Notes: generated by a model from the sequence alone, not told the origin. A stretch of 64,000 nucleotides of DNA from Bacillus alveayuensis (GCA_030812955.1 JAUSTR010000001.1:682001-746000), one strand, 5' to 3'; shown: positions 1 to 9,177, counted from the stretch's first letter. Program-made: numbers and translations.

Positions 1-750
1 GTTGTAATAACAGAAAAGAAAGATGGAATTTTTGAAGTCAAACTGAACAGACCAGACATAAGAAATGCGATTGATGAAGACGTGATGGATCAATTCAAGC
101 AATTTATGACTTTTGTCAAATCCAACAAACATGTAAAAGCAGCGGTGATCATTGGGGAAGGACAGCAAGCGTTTTGCTCAGGTGGAGATTTATCTGTCTT
201 TCATCAATTAAAAACGAAAGATGAAGCATATAAAATGTTATCAAAAATGGGGACAATTTTATATGAATGGATGATGTTGCCTGTGCCGACGTTTGCAGTG
301 TTAAACGGTACAGCAGTAGGTGGCGGCTGTGAAATAGCGACTGCCTGTGATTTCCGTATTGCTAAGAAAGGAATAAAAATTGGGTTCATACAAGGGACTT
401 TAGCCATTACGACAGGATGGGGAGGTGCATCCATGCTATTGAAAAAACTCCCCTATGATAAAGCGTTAACAATGCTCATGTCAGCAAAACGGTATTCTTC
501 AGAGGAAGCTTTCGAGTTGGGATTTGTTTCGAAAATAGTAGCTGAAAATAACTTTTATCAAGAATCGTATCAATATATACGAGAAACGATTCGTAGTAAT
601 AAAGAAGTATTAAGAGCATATAAACAAATCAAAATATCGGAATGGGAAAAAGGATTAAAACAGAAAATGATGCAAGAAATTGATCGTTGTGCCGAACTGT
701 GGGAAAAAGAAGAGCACTTGCAAGCAGTCAAACAATTTTTAAATTCATAA
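1..750 (+). CDS. Enoyl-CoA hydratase/isomerase family protein (5' end cut by the window)
   Basis: The reading frame is open from base 1, so the true start lies at or just before the window edge. About 249 codons are visible, close to the usual 250-260 of the crotonase fold, so very little is missing. The N-terminal strand pattern ending in LNRPDIRNAI, the oxyanion-hole segment CSGGDLS and the GGGCEIATACDFRIA helix are crotonase hallmarks. Family members hydrate or isomerise acyl-CoA thioesters in the cytoplasm. The glutamate expected in the second catalytic segment is not obvious (the protein reads TTGWGG there), so the reaction may not be classical hydration. Substrate cannot be named. It sits alone upstream of rsfA. 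Confidence 0.85.
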   Translation, partial: VVITEKKDGIFEVKLNRPDIRNAIDEDVMDQFKQFMTFVKSNKHVKAAVIIGEGQQAFCSGGDLSVFHQLKTKDEAYKMLSKMGTILYEWMMLPVPTFAVLNGTAVGGGCEIATACDFRIAKKGIKIGFIQGTLAITTGWGGASMLLKKLPYDKALTMLMSAKRYSSEEAFELGFVSKIVAENNFYQESYQYIRETIRSNKEVLRAYKQIKISEWEKGLKQKMMQEIDRCAELWEKEEHLQAVKQFLNS

Positions 751-858
751 CAAGTCTTTTTCGGTAGTCTATCTTCTCTAGCAAGAGCATATAATAAAAA
801 TAAAGGTTAAACGAAATAGGTAGGCTCGATAAAATAGCATGTTAGGGGGGATGGATGA

Positions 859-1449
859 ATGACAACGATGAGACAAGATGCTTGGACACAAGACGAAGAT
901 TTGCTGTTAGCAGAAGTCGTTTTAAGGTATATTCGAGAAGGAAAAACGCAGCTGGCTGCTTTTGAGGAGGTTGGAAAAAGACTTTCCAGAACGGCTGCTG
1001 CTTGTGGTTTTCGCTGGAATTCCTATGTACGAAAACAATATAAAACCGGTATTGAGCTGGCCAAAAAGCAGCGGAAAGAATTGAGAAAAACAGGAAAAGA
1101 AAGTCAAAGATCGGAGGAGACATGCAATCCTGCTGAAAGTAAATTATCATTAAGGGAAGTGATCTCTTTTTTACAAAAATTAGAGCAAAATGGAAATGTT
1201 GAGCAGCTTCAAAAAGAAAATGAGCAACTTAGAAAAAAAGTGGAATTATTGGAAGAAAAAATAATGGAGCTAGAAAATGAAAAAACATCACTTGAACAAC
1301 ATATTCAAGAGGTGGAAGACGATTATCGCTCACTAATGGAAATCATGGAACGGGCCAGAAAAATGGTTGTTTTACAAGAAAGTGAAAAAGAGAAAAAAGT
1401 GAAGTTTCAAATGGATCGAAATGGTAATTTAGAAAGACTAGAAAAATGA
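859..1449 (+). CDS. rsfA: Prespore-specific transcription factor RsfA
   Basis: Protein of 196 residues. The N-terminal ~60 residues (DAWTQDEDLLLAEVVLRY ... RTAAACGFRWNSYVRKQY) form the Myb/SANT-like DNA-binding region typical of RsfA/YlbO. Residues ~110-165 are rich in E, K, L and Q in heptad-like order and should form a coiled coil. In B. subtilis RsfA fine-tunes SigF- and SigG-dependent genes in the forespore. The ATG at 859 follows a G-rich ribosome site (845-850). Upstream, GCATA at 787-791 and GGTTAAACG at 805-813 loosely resemble a SigF promoter, though with a short 13-bp spacer; TATAAT at 790-795 could instead be a SigA -10. Position next to the ylbP and ylbQ homologues fits the Bacillus order. 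Confidence 0.92.
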   Translation: MTTMRQDAWTQDEDLLLAEVVLRYIREGKTQLAAFEEVGKRLSRTAAACGFRWNSYVRKQYKTGIELAKKQRKELRKTGKESQRSEETCNPAESKLSLREVISFLQKLEQNGNVEQLQKENEQLRKKVELLEEKIMELENEKTSLEQHIQEVEDDYRSLMEIMERARKMVVLQESEKEKKVKFQMDRNGNLERLEK

Positions 1450-1463
1450 TAATGTGGCTGATC

Positions 1464-1499
1464 CATAAGTGTCTGCCCTTTGGAGGGCAGACACTTATG
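1464..1499. terminator. Perfect 15-bp inverted repeat between convergent genes
   Basis: CATAAGTGTCTGCCC (1464-1478) and its exact reverse complement (1485-1499) enclose the 6-nt loop TTTGGA. It lies between the ends of rsfA (+) and the GNAT gene (-), so it could end transcripts from both sides. Neither side has a clear U-tract, so intrinsic termination is less certain than the hairpin itself. Confidence 0.6.
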
Positions 1500-1566
1500 C
1501 TCGAGCGAGAGCTTATCATGTTTGAAAACGCTTGCATTATTTGTGTCTTTATGTGGTTGATTTAGG

Positions 1567-2037
1567 TCAGTTTTGCTGCTCCTTAACACCTTCTGGATAC
1601 CAAACAAGAGGATTTTCGCCTCGATCTCTCTCCACATCATATTTAACCGGCTGAAAGCCCATTTTTTCCCAAAATCCAGCCGATTTAACTCGTGGATTTG
1701 TTTTGATCGGTAAACCGAATGATTTAGCGAAATCGACAAGTGCTTTTCCATATCCTTTACGTTGATACTCAGGTAAAACTTCCAGCTTCCAAAGCTCTAA
1801 ATAGTCTTGTTTTGGTTCAAAATATTGATCAAACTTTTTATCAATTCGATAAAGGCTCATTCTTGCAACAAGCTTATCCCCATAATATATGCCGTAAAAC
1901 GGGGAGTCGCTATCATTTTCAATAATATTTGCTTGCAAATCTTCAAGCATTGACAATTCTTGCAGACCATATTCTTTAAATTTTTTAAATTCTTCTAATG
2001 TTTTATAATTAACAAGTAATCGTTCAACTTTTACCAT
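1567..2037 (-). CDS. ylbP: GNAT family N-acetyltransferase (YlbP-like)
   Basis: Protein of 156 residues on the minus strand. The acetyl-CoA binding motif A is visible as LEVLPEYQRKGYGKALVDFAKSFG (residues ~85-108), with the QRKGYGKAL loop gripping the pyrophosphate of acetyl-CoA. The segment PRVKSAGFWEKMGFQP is the usual GNAT motif B. A strong ribosome site (aaggggga on the minus strand, near 2044-2051) precedes the ATG at 2037. It occupies the ylbP position of B. subtilis, convergent to rsfA and divergent from the PanE-type gene. The acceptor substrate is unknown. Confidence 0.88.
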   Translation of the reverse strand: MVKVERLLVNYKTLEEFKKFKEYGLQELSMLEDLQANIIENDSDSPFYGIYYGDKLVARMSLYRIDKKFDQYFEPKQDYLELWKLEVLPEYQRKGYGKALVDFAKSFGLPIKTNPRVKSAGFWEKMGFQPVKYDVERDRGENPLVWYPEGVKEQQN

Positions 2038-2363
2038 AAAAAATCCCCCTTAAGCACTTGTGAAGCCTTTTTGTTTTTCTAAACTAATAGTTTAATCATG
2101 TAAATAGTGATTCATTAAGGAACATGTATTATAAGTTTCTTGCAATTTCATTATACAAAAAAATTAACACTTTTAACAGTTGAAATTTGAATTTAAACAA
2201 GTTTCAAAATATAGAAAGCGTTTTCTTTGATATGCAGAAAGGGATACCCTCTTAAACGTTCAATCGTTAGTGTTTACATTTTAAGGAAATGAACGAGCAT
2301 GTTTAATGATCAAAACAGGATGGGAACATGGTACAATACAGTATAAAAAGCAGGTGAAAAGAA
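2038..2363. other. Divergent intergenic region (GNAT gene / panE)
   Basis: About 326 AT-rich bases between divergently transcribed genes, so promoters for both should lie here. On the plus strand TACAAT at 2333-2338 and an AT-rich box just after it are candidate -10 elements for panE, with no convincing -35. On the minus strand TATAAT-like hexamers occur around 2128 and 2150. A cre-like sequence is listed separately. No small gene was seen. Confidence 0.5.
2212..2226. promoter_or_regulatory. Possible cre-like (CcpA) operator
   Basis: TAGAAAGCGTTTTCT matches the catabolite-responsive element consensus WTGNAARCGNWWWCA at 13 of 15 positions and is nearly palindromic. It lies in the divergent region between the GNAT gene and panE, about 140 bases upstream of panE. 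One such match can occur by chance. Confidence 0.3.
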
Positions 2364-3263
2364 ATGAACATTGGAGTTATTGGCGGAGGTGCCATAGGTT
2401 TATTATTTTCAGCTTTTTTAAGTAAAAAGCATGATGTCACGATTTATACGAGAACGAAAGAGCAAGCGATCATGCTGCAGAAAAAAGGGATTATTGTGGA
2501 AGGACCGTCCCCTTTTCAAATACATGTCAACAAAGCGACAAGTGATCGTGATTATCAAGAAGAAATTTTAATCATTTCCGTCAAACAATATCAGCTCTTC
2601 CCAATTATCCAATTACTAAAAAATCTCTCAGGGCGAACACTTATTTTTGTACAAAATGGGATGGCGCACATTGAGCTTCTTAAAGACCTATCCATGCATA
2701 ACATTATACTTGGGTCTGTTGAACACGGTGTATTAAAGAAGGACCATTATTTGATCGAGCATACAGGGATTGGCCGTACAATTTTTTGTCGTTTTCATGC
2801 TAATGAATTAACTATTATCAACGAGCTTAATCCGCATGATCCATCGTTTATCGTTGATGTTTTTGATGACTGGTATAGCGTTTTAGCCAAAAAATTGTTA
2901 GCGAATGCGATCATCAATCCTTTAACAGCTCTTTATCGTGTTCAAAATGGTGAATTAGTATTCAATCCATTTTTTCATCGTATAGCTAAAAAGCTGTTCC
3001 AAGAAGTTTGGCAAGTGTTAGAATTAAAAAATAAAAGCGAACATTGGGATTATGTACAAAATATTTGTAAATCAACAGCCAAAAATCGTTCTTCCATGTT
3101 AAAAGATATTGAAAATGGACAAATGACCGAAATTGATGCCATCTTAGGGTACATAATAGCAGAAGCAAAGAAAAAGCATCTATCTATTCCACATGTACAA
3201 TTTTTGTTTGATTCGATAAAAGGGATCGAAAATCAATCAGAAAAAGGGCGCCCTTCCCAATGA
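2364..3263 (+). CDS. panE: 2-dehydropantoate 2-reductase family protein (YlbQ/PanE)
   Basis: Protein of 299 residues, the usual family length. The N-terminal Rossmann motif GVIGGGAIGLLFSAFLS binds NADPH. The family's catalytic lysine region is visible as AKKLLANAIINPLTAL (residues ~174-189). The enzyme reduces ketopantoate to pantoate in pantothenate and coenzyme A synthesis. Bacilli often carry more than one PanE/ApbA homologue, so the physiological substrate is inferred from family only. It is transcribed away from the GNAT gene and ends 82 bases before bshC. Confidence 0.85.
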   Translation: MNIGVIGGGAIGLLFSAFLSKKHDVTIYTRTKEQAIMLQKKGIIVEGPSPFQIHVNKATSDRDYQEEILIISVKQYQLFPIIQLLKNLSGRTLIFVQNGMAHIELLKDLSMHNIILGSVEHGVLKKDHYLIEHTGIGRTIFCRFHANELTIINELNPHDPSFIVDVFDDWYSVLAKKLLANAIINPLTALYRVQNGELVFNPFFHRIAKKLFQEVWQVLELKNKSEHWDYVQNICKSTAKNRSSMLKDIENGQMTEIDAILGYIIAEAKKKHLSIPHVQFLFDSIKGIENQSEKGRPSQ

Positions 3264-3275
3264 AGCAAAGTTTTT

Positions 3276-3302
3276 TTGATTTTAAGAAATCCATGCTATA
3301 CT
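3276..3302 (+). promoter_or_regulatory. Candidate SigA promoter for bshC
   Basis: TTGATT at 3276-3281 and TATACT at 3297-3302 form a -35/-10 pair with a short 15-bp spacer. TG at 3294-3295 gives an extended -10 that can compensate. It starts only 13 bases after panE, so bshC probably has its own promoter. Confidence 0.45.
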
Positions 3303-3345
3303 CATGTGAGGACGATTGATTATACGAAGAAAGGAAGTTATAAAG

Positions 3346-4968
3346 ATGGAGATTATGGAACTCTCCCTTCCTGCATCTAATCCACTAGTTCATGCTTATT
3401 TAACAGATCCGTTAAACATGAAAATATTCTTTGATTATCATCCACATCATCGAGATGTTTTTCAAAAAAGGTATGAAAAGCTAAAAGTAAGAAATTTCGA
3501 GCGTGAAAAACTTGTTCATTATTTATTTCAATATCATAAACGCTTTGATCAAGCTGATTTATCGTTACAAAATATAGAAAAATTAAAAGACCCGAAAAGT
3601 GTTGTTGTAGCTGGAGGCCAACAGGCTGGATTACTGACAGGTCCTTTATATACGATACATAAAATCATTTCTATTTTAACCTTGGCGAAGCAACTACAAG
3701 AGCAGCTAGGGGTACCTGTAATTCCCCTTTTTTGGATTGCGGGAGAGGATCATGATTTTGAAGAAATTAACCACGTTTACGTCTATCAAAATGAAAGGAT
3801 TCAAAAGAAAGCTATTTCACAAGTACCATTTAAAAAACAGATGGTGTCAAATATCGAAATCGATAAGTCCAAATGCCGGCGATGGTTTAAAGAAATTATC
3901 GAAACTTACGGTGAAACTGAACATACGAATCTCATCTTAAACATACTAGAAGAATTACTAGATCGTTCACGTACATATGTTGAATTTTTTGAGCAAATTG
4001 TGATGACATTGTTCCATAACTCGGGACTTGTATTATTGAATTCGGCCGATAAAGGGCTTCGCAAGCTAGAAAAAAGTCATTTTCGAAAAATATTGCATCA
4101 GAACGAAAAAATTTATGAAGCTGTAGAAAAACAACAACAGCTTTTACGCCAAAATTCATTTCAGCCCACGATCGAAATGAAACAACATAGTGCAAATATA
4201 TTTATTCATTATGATGATGAACGGTTTTTGCTATTAAGAGATCAGAATAAGTTTGTTATTCCTGAAATAGATTTGAAGTTAACGAAAGAAGAGCTAGAAG
4301 AAAGGCTTGAACATTCCCCGAATTCCTTTAGCAACAATGTCATCACAAGACCAATTATGCAGGAGCTTTTGTTGCCGACTTTAGCGTTTATTGCAGGACC
4401 TGGTGAAATCGCCTATTGGGCAGAATTAAAGGGAGCCTTCCATGTTTGTGATTTGGATATGCCACCTGTTATTCCAAGACTTAATATGACGATTTTAGAA
4501 CGACATATTGAAACAGATATTGAAGAATTAAACTTGTCTTTAGATGAAATATTCCATCAAAAAATAAAGCAGCTAAAAGAAAATTGGCTAAGGGAAAAGG
4601 AGCCTTTACATTTTGAACCGTTAGTTGAAGAAGCGAAAGAAAAAATCGAACAAATTCATTCACAATTAAGAGAGGCCGCTCTTGAAATTGACAAAAGCTT
4701 AGAACCATTGCTCAAAAAAAATGCTTATTTCATCGAATCCCAGCTTTCTTTTATACAGCATGCTGTAAAAAAGAAGGTCAATGAAAAATTTGAGGCGGAA
4801 TTGAATAAATTTAAGCGTATTGAGTGTTCACTTGCTCCAAATGGCCTATTGCAGGAGCGTGTTTGGAATATATTTTATTATTTAAACAAATACGGTTTAG
4901 ATTTCCTGAAACTTTTACAACAAGAGACATATACTTTCAATGGAAAACATAAGGTTGTCAAAATATGA
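3346..4968 (+). CDS. bshC: Bacillithiol synthase BshC (cysteine-adding enzyme)
   Basis: Protein of 540 residues, matching B. subtilis BshC/YllA. It joins cysteine to glucosaminyl-malate, the last step in making bacillithiol, the main low-molecular-weight thiol of Bacilli. A nucleotide-binding aaRS-like core is suggested by VVVAGGQQAGLLTGPLYTIHK and PLFWIAGEDHDFEEINH; residues ~430-500 are a charged coiled-coil segment. I chose the ATG at 3346 because the aaaggaag ribosome site (3330-3336) is correctly spaced and MEIMELSLP resembles homologues; an in-frame TTG at 3316 lacks a site. A clear terminator follows, separating it from the dcw cluster. Confidence 0.92.
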   Translation: MEIMELSLPASNPLVHAYLTDPLNMKIFFDYHPHHRDVFQKRYEKLKVRNFEREKLVHYLFQYHKRFDQADLSLQNIEKLKDPKSVVVAGGQQAGLLTGPLYTIHKIISILTLAKQLQEQLGVPVIPLFWIAGEDHDFEEINHVYVYQNERIQKKAISQVPFKKQMVSNIEIDKSKCRRWFKEIIETYGETEHTNLILNILEELLDRSRTYVEFFEQIVMTLFHNSGLVLLNSADKGLRKLEKSHFRKILHQNEKIYEAVEKQQQLLRQNSFQPTIEMKQHSANIFIHYDDERFLLLRDQNKFVIPEIDLKLTKEELEERLEHSPNSFSNNVITRPIMQELLLPTLAFIAGPGEIAYWAELKGAFHVCDLDMPPVIPRLNMTILERHIETDIEELNLSLDEIFHQKIKQLKENWLREKEPLHFEPLVEEAKEKIEQIHSQLREAALEIDKSLEPLLKKNAYFIESQLSFIQHAVKKKVNEKFEAELNKFKRIECSLAPNGLLQERVWNIFYYLNKYGLDFLKLLQQETYTFNGKHKVVKI

Positions 4969-5001
4969 AAAAAAATCCTGTTTAAAACAGGGTTTTTTTT
5001 T
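4968..5001 (+). terminator. Rho-independent terminator after bshC
   Basis: AAAAATCCTGTTT pairs with AAAACAGGGTTTTT around a short loop (one G-U pair), followed by a run of Ts. It directly follows the bshC stop codon and insulates mraZ. Confidence 0.85.
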
Positions 5002-5027
5002 ATGTTTATAAATAGTACAATAAAGCT

Positions 5028-5075
5028 GTGGGGGAAAGTGGAGGAATGTGGAGAGATAAGGTGAGAAAGTGGGGA
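5028..5075 (+). promoter_or_regulatory. Candidate MraZ operator: 10-bp spaced GTGGRG repeats
   Basis: GTG followed by G/A-rich bases recurs at 5028, 5038 and 5048 in exact 10-bp steps, and AAAGTGGGG follows at 5066-5074. MraZ binds tandem repeats of this kind just upstream of its own gene in other bacteria. The last unit merges with the mraZ ribosome-binding region. A possible -10 (TACAAT, 5016-5021) lies just before the repeats, so binding here would block the dcw promoter. Confidence 0.7.
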
Positions 5076-5083
5076 CATTTTAC

Positions 5084-5515
5084 ATGTTCATGGGAGAATT
5101 CCATCACACCGTTGATGCGAAAGGTCGAATTATTATTCCAGCAAAATTTCGTGAAGGTCTCGGTGAAGTGTTTATTTTAACACGCGGCTTAGATCAATGC
5201 TTGTTTGGTTATCCTATGAACGAATGGAAATCCCTCGAAGAAAAATTAAAATCTCTCCCCTTAACGAAAAAAGATGCCCGCGCTTTCACTAGATTTTTCT
5301 TTTCTGGAGCTGTCGAATGTGAACTGGATAAGCAAGGAAGAGTAAACATTACAGCGCCTTTATTGAAGTATGCGAAATTAGAAAAAGAATGTGTTGTCAT
5401 TGGAGTTTCCAATCGCATTGAACTATGGAGTAAAGATATTTGGGAAAAATATGTAGAGGAACAAGAACAATCATTTGAAGAAATTGCGGAAAATATGATT
5501 GATTTTGATATATAA
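5084..5515 (+). CDS. mraZ: Transcriptional regulator MraZ
   Basis: Protein of 143 residues, the same length as in B. subtilis. It has two AbrB/SpoVT-like swapped-hairpin halves, seen as [16 protein letters not shown] and its C-terminal echo [16 protein letters not shown]. MraZ forms a ring-shaped oligomer and represses the dcw cluster by binding repeats upstream of its gene; such repeats are present at 5028-5075. The start is the ATG at 5084 ([14 protein letters not shown]), as in homologues; an in-frame upstream GTG at 5069 lies inside the repeats and is unlikely. First gene of the dcw cluster. Confidence 0.95.
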   Translation: MFMGEFHHTVDAKGRIIIPAKFREGLGEVFILTRGLDQCLFGYPMNEWKSLEEKLKSLPLTKKDARAFTRFFFSGAVECELDKQGRVNITAPLLKYAKLEKECVVIGVSNRIELWSKDIWEKYVEEQEQSFEEIAENMIDFDI

Positions 5516-5567
5516 GAAATGATTGATAGCAAGGCAAATCGGTTATGAATAAAAGGTGGTTACAGCC

Positions 5568-6506
5568 ATGTTTCAGCATAAAACGGTTTTATTAGAAGAA
5601 GCAGTCCAGGGATTAAACATCAACCCTGATGGTATTTATGTGGACTGTACACTAGGTGGAGCAGGTCATAGCTTTGAAATTGTTTCTCGATTATCCAATA
5701 AAGGACATTTGATCGCATTTGATCAAGATGAAACAGCGATTCAATATGCAAAAGAAAAGCTGGCTTCTTATCAAGATCGTGTCACCATCATTCAAAGCAA
5801 TTTTCGTTATTTAAAAGAAAAGCTATTGGAGCTTGGAATCTCAAAAGTTGACGGTATTCTTTTTGATTTAGGAGTTTCTTCTCCACAATTAGATACGCCG
5901 GAAAGAGGTTTTAGCTATCAGCATGATGCACCTCTTGATATGAGAATGAATCAGCAGCAATCATTAAGCGCCTATCTGGTTGTGAATGAATGGCCATATG
6001 AAAAACTCGTGAACATTTTCTTTCGGTATGGAGAAGAAAAATTTTCAAAGCAAATTGCAAGAAAAATTGAAGCTGCTCGTGAAAAAGGACCTATCAACAC
6101 TACGGGGAAACTAGTCGATATTATTAAGGAAGCCATTCCTGCCCCTGCAAGAAGAACGGGTGGCCATCCAGCTAAAAGAGTGTTTCAGGCCATTCGAATT
6201 GCCGTCAATGATGAACTAAAAGTTTTTGAAGAAGCGATCGAACAAGCAATCGAATTACTCAAACCAAAAGGAAGAGTTTGTGTGATAACCTTTCACTCAT
6301 TGGAGGATCGGATTTGTAAAGCAGCTTTTAAAAAGGCAGCTGAAACCGCTCATTTACCTCCTAACATACCGGTGATCCCTGATGAGTATAAGCCGGATAT
6401 ATGCATTATTACAAAAAAACCGATCGTTCCAAGCATTAAGGAAATCGAAGAAAATCCTCGAGCTCGTTCTGCAAAGCTTCGGATCGCGGAAAAATTAGAA
6501 AAATAG
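5568..6506 (+). CDS. rsmH: 16S rRNA (cytosine(1402)-N(4))-methyltransferase RsmH
   Basis: Protein of 312 residues (MraW family). The SAM-binding motif [15 protein letters not shown] is near residues 25-40 and the family signature [14 protein letters not shown] near residue 100; [15 protein letters not shown] and [12 protein letters not shown] are further RsmH landmarks. It methylates N4 of C1402 in the ribosomal P site. The start is ATG 5568 ([13 protein letters not shown]) with aaaaggtggt upstream; an in-frame GTG at 5556 lies within that site. It follows mraZ by 52 bases. Confidence 0.96.
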   Translation: MFQHKTVLLEEAVQGLNINPDGIYVDCTLGGAGHSFEIVSRLSNKGHLIAFDQDETAIQYAKEKLASYQDRVTIIQSNFRYLKEKLLELGISKVDGILFDLGVSSPQLDTPERGFSYQHDAPLDMRMNQQQSLSAYLVVNEWPYEKLVNIFFRYGEEKFSKQIARKIEAAREKGPINTTGKLVDIIKEAIPAPARRTGGHPAKRVFQAIRIAVNDELKVFEEAIEQAIELLKPKGRVCVITFHSLEDRICKAAFKKAAETAHLPPNIPVIPDEYKPDICIITKKPIVPSIKEIEENPRARSAKLRIAEKLEK

Positions 6507-6519
6507 GAGGTCATAAACA

Positions 6520-6885
6520 TTGAGTAATTTAGCCGTTAAAATTAGACAAAAGCAATATCAAGAGCAGCAATCAAAGCGTAGAGTGAAGGAAAAAGTCATT
6601 GTCAAGAAAAGGCCGCTATTCACATTGGGAGAAAAAATATTATTTATGATCTTTCTTTTCATCGTTTTAATCGGATCGATCTTCATTGTGTCTAATTACG
6701 TTAAATTGTATCAAGTAAATATGGATATTCAAGCTATTGAAATGAAAGTAAAGGAACAAGAAAGAATGAATCACGACCTCCTTATTCAAAAAAAAGAGTT
6801 AAGTAACCCAGAACGCATTTGGTCTAAAGCTAAAGAGTTAGGATTAACATTAAATCCTAATCATGTAAAGGGTGTGCAGGACTGA
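6520..6885 (+). CDS. ftsL: Cell division protein FtsL
   Basis: Protein of 121 residues with a basic cytoplasmic N-terminus, one membrane helix (about residues 36-56, LFMIFLFIVLIGSIFIV) and an extracellular leucine-zipper-like coiled coil. FtsL is an unstable bitopic divisome protein that pairs with DivIC and supports PBP 2B at the septum. The start is TTG at 6520, 9 bases after a perfect AGGAGG (6505-6510). A weak start codon with an excellent ribosome site fits tight control of a limiting divisome component. It is directly followed by pbpB. Confidence 0.93.
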   Translation: MSNLAVKIRQKQYQEQQSKRRVKEKVIVKKRPLFTLGEKILFMIFLFIVLIGSIFIVSNYVKLYQVNMDIQAIEMKVKEQERMNHDLLIQKKELSNPERIWSKAKELGLTLNPNHVKGVQD

Positions 6886-6890
6886 TCATC

Positions 6891-9056
6891 ATGAAAAAAA
6901 ACCAAAACATGAACAGAGGAGCAGCAATATTATCGATAATATTTGCTTTGCTCTTTTTTGTCTTATTTGTACGCTTTTTTTACATACAAATAACAGGTAA
7001 AGTGGATGGACAATTGCTCGCTGTCAAAGCTCAGGAAAAATACGAAAACAAAATTACATTAGAAGCTCAAAGAGGCAACATATTAGACCGGAATGGCGAG
7101 GTATTGGCGCAAGATACATCGACATTTACGTTAGTAGCTGTCTTAGATGAGTCATTAACAACAGATCCTGATCACCCGCAGCATGTAGTGGATCCGCAAG
7201 AAACGGCTGAAAAGCTTGCTCCACTTATAAATATGGATGTTTCTGAAGTTTTATCGATTTTAACGAAAGACCGAAAACAAGTAGAATTTGGAACAAATGG
7301 CCGCAATATAAGTTTTTCAAAAAAGAAGGAGATCGAGGCATTAGGACTGCCAGGAATCGGATTTATTCGTGATACGAAGCGTTTTTATCCGAACGGAAAC
7401 TTTGCTTCAAATGTGATCGGATTTGCGCAAAATGATCAAGGAAAAACAGTAGGAAAACTTGGCATTGAAAAATACTTAAATAAATATTTGCAAGAAAAAG
7501 ATGGCTATGTCAAGTACGAACAAGATCACTATGGATTTAAACTGCCTAATAGCGATGATCAGATCGTCTCACCTGATAATGGAGCGAATGTTTATTTAAC
7601 AATTGATCAAAAGATCCAAACGTTTTTAGAAGATGCAATGAATGAGGTGGAAAAGGAATATCAGCCTCAAAAAATGATTGGCATTGTCATTGATCCAAAA
7701 ACTGGAAAAATATTAGCGATGACACAACGACCAAGCTTTGATCCAAATAAGCGAAATATCGTCAATTATTATAATGATGCCATTTCATATGCGTATGAGC
7801 CAGGTTCGACGATGAAAATTTTTACCTTAGCCGCAGCCATTAATGAAGGAGTATATAAAGGGGATGAAAAATACCGATCGGGAACGTATCCGGTAAAAGG
7901 ATCAAAGCCTATACGAGACCACAATAATAAAGGATGGGGAACGATTACCTTTGATGAAGGAGTGCAGCGTTCCTCAAATGTTGCCTTTGCTATTATCGCA
8001 AAGGAAAAGCTTGGCTTTGATACCTTCTATCATTATTTAGAGCAATTCGGGTTTACGAAAAAAACTGGAATTGATCTCCCGAATGAAGGAACGAGTAAAA
8101 TCAACTTCCAATATGAAGTGGAAAAAATAACAACGGCTTTTGGACAAGGGACAGCAGTTACACCGATTCAACAGATTCAGGCAGCAACGGCAATAGCCAA
8201 TGACGGCAAAATGATGAAACCGTATATTATTGAAAAAGTAGTAGACCCTGATGACGGTGAAGTATTGCTAGAAAATAAACCGATCGTTGTTCGAGAACCA
8301 ATCACCAAAGAAACGGCCAATAAAGTTCGGGATATATTGGGGACGGTTGTCAGCTCTGAGAATGGTACAGGTCAGCCATACCAAATTGAAGGCTATGAAG
8401 TTGCGGGGAAAACAGGGACTGCACAAATCGCAGGGAAGAACGGTAAGTATTTAACGGGCAGGGAAAATTATATCTTTTCATTTTTAGGAATGGCACCAAA
8501 AGATAACCCAAGGCTACTCGTTTATGTGGCGGTTCAACAACCGAAATTAAAGCCTACGGAGGTTGGTTCAGCTCCCGTATCGAAAATTTTTAAAACAGTG
8601 ATGAAAAATGGCTTAGAATATTTACAAGTCAAGCCGGATCACAACACTACACGACAAAAATCTGAAATGAATATTGGCTTTTTGATCGAAGACTTTTCAA
8701 ATCAAGATGTTCAAAAAGTTTCCGAGCAGTTAATGGAGCAAAAAATGGATGTGATTACATTAGGAGATGGGAAAACCGTAATAGCCCAATATCCACTAGC
8801 CCATTCACGAGTCATTGCCAATGAAAAAATATTGTTAAAAACAGATGGTCAAGTCACAATGCCAGATATTACTGGATGGTCACTTCGGGATGTGTGGAAA
8901 CTTGCTTCCATTTTAGATCTCGATTTGGATTATGAAGGAAATGGATACGTACAAACACAAAGTATAAAAGCTGGTACAAAAATCAAAAATAAAGCTTCAT
9001 TAACTGTCAAACTGACTAAGAAAACAGATTTAATACAAGATCAAAAGGAACAATGA
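6891..9056 (+). CDS. pbpB: Penicillin-binding protein 2B, division-specific transpeptidase
   Basis: Protein of 721 residues. An N-terminal membrane anchor (residues ~10-32) is followed by the class B PBP dimerisation domain (RGNILDRNGEVLA) and the transpeptidase domain with SXXK at S306 (GSTMK), SXN near residue 361 (SSN) and KTG at K507 (GKTGTAQ). Two PASTA modules close the protein (from about residue 585). It crosslinks septal peptidoglycan as the essential monofunctional division transpeptidase. It starts 5 bases after ftsL and ends before a terminator, so spoVD has separate expression. Confidence 0.96.
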   Translation: MKKNQNMNRGAAILSIIFALLFFVLFVRFFYIQITGKVDGQLLAVKAQEKYENKITLEAQRGNILDRNGEVLAQDTSTFTLVAVLDESLTTDPDHPQHVVDPQETAEKLAPLINMDVSEVLSILTKDRKQVEFGTNGRNISFSKKKEIEALGLPGIGFIRDTKRFYPNGNFASNVIGFAQNDQGKTVGKLGIEKYLNKYLQEKDGYVKYEQDHYGFKLPNSDDQIVSPDNGANVYLTIDQKIQTFLEDAMNEVEKEYQPQKMIGIVIDPKTGKILAMTQRPSFDPNKRNIVNYYNDAISYAYEPGSTMKIFTLAAAINEGVYKGDEKYRSGTYPVKGSKPIRDHNNKGWGTITFDEGVQRSSNVAFAIIAKEKLGFDTFYHYLEQFGFTKKTGIDLPNEGTSKINFQYEVEKITTAFGQGTAVTPIQQIQAATAIANDGKMMKPYIIEKVVDPDDGEVLLENKPIVVREPITKETANKVRDILGTVVSSENGTGQPYQIEGYEVAGKTGTAQIAGKNGKYLTGRENYIFSFLGMAPKDNPRLLVYVAVQQPKLKPTEVGSAPVSKIFKTVMKNGLEYLQVKPDHNTTRQKSEMNIGFLIEDFSNQDVQKVSEQLMEQKMDVITLGDGKTVIAQYPLAHSRVIANEKILLKTDGQVTMPDITGWSLRDVWKLASILDLDLDYEGNGYVQTQSIKAGTKIKNKASLTVKLTKKTDLIQDQKEQ

Positions 9057-9135
9057 TAAGCATTAGGATACATATTTCCTTTCTATTTTGACATTGCCCT
9101 CAAAGGAATTCGTTTCGTTCAGTTTGAAGAGAAAT

Positions 9136-9177
9136 AAAAAAGCTTGACAGGCTATATAGATGTCAAGCTTTTTTATT
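9136..9177 (+). terminator. Rho-independent terminator after pbpB
   Basis: AAAAAAGCTTGACA (9136-9149) pairs perfectly with TGTCAAGCTTTTTT (9161-9174) around an 11-nt loop, and the T-rich arm acts as the U-tract. It separates the vegetative mraZ-pbpB unit from sporulation gene spoVD. Confidence 0.9.

Noticed and set aside
842..1150. Minus-strand frame opposite rsfA, and similar antisense frames throughout
   Set aside because: These are shadows of well-supported plus-strand genes, without ribosome sites or recognisable domains.
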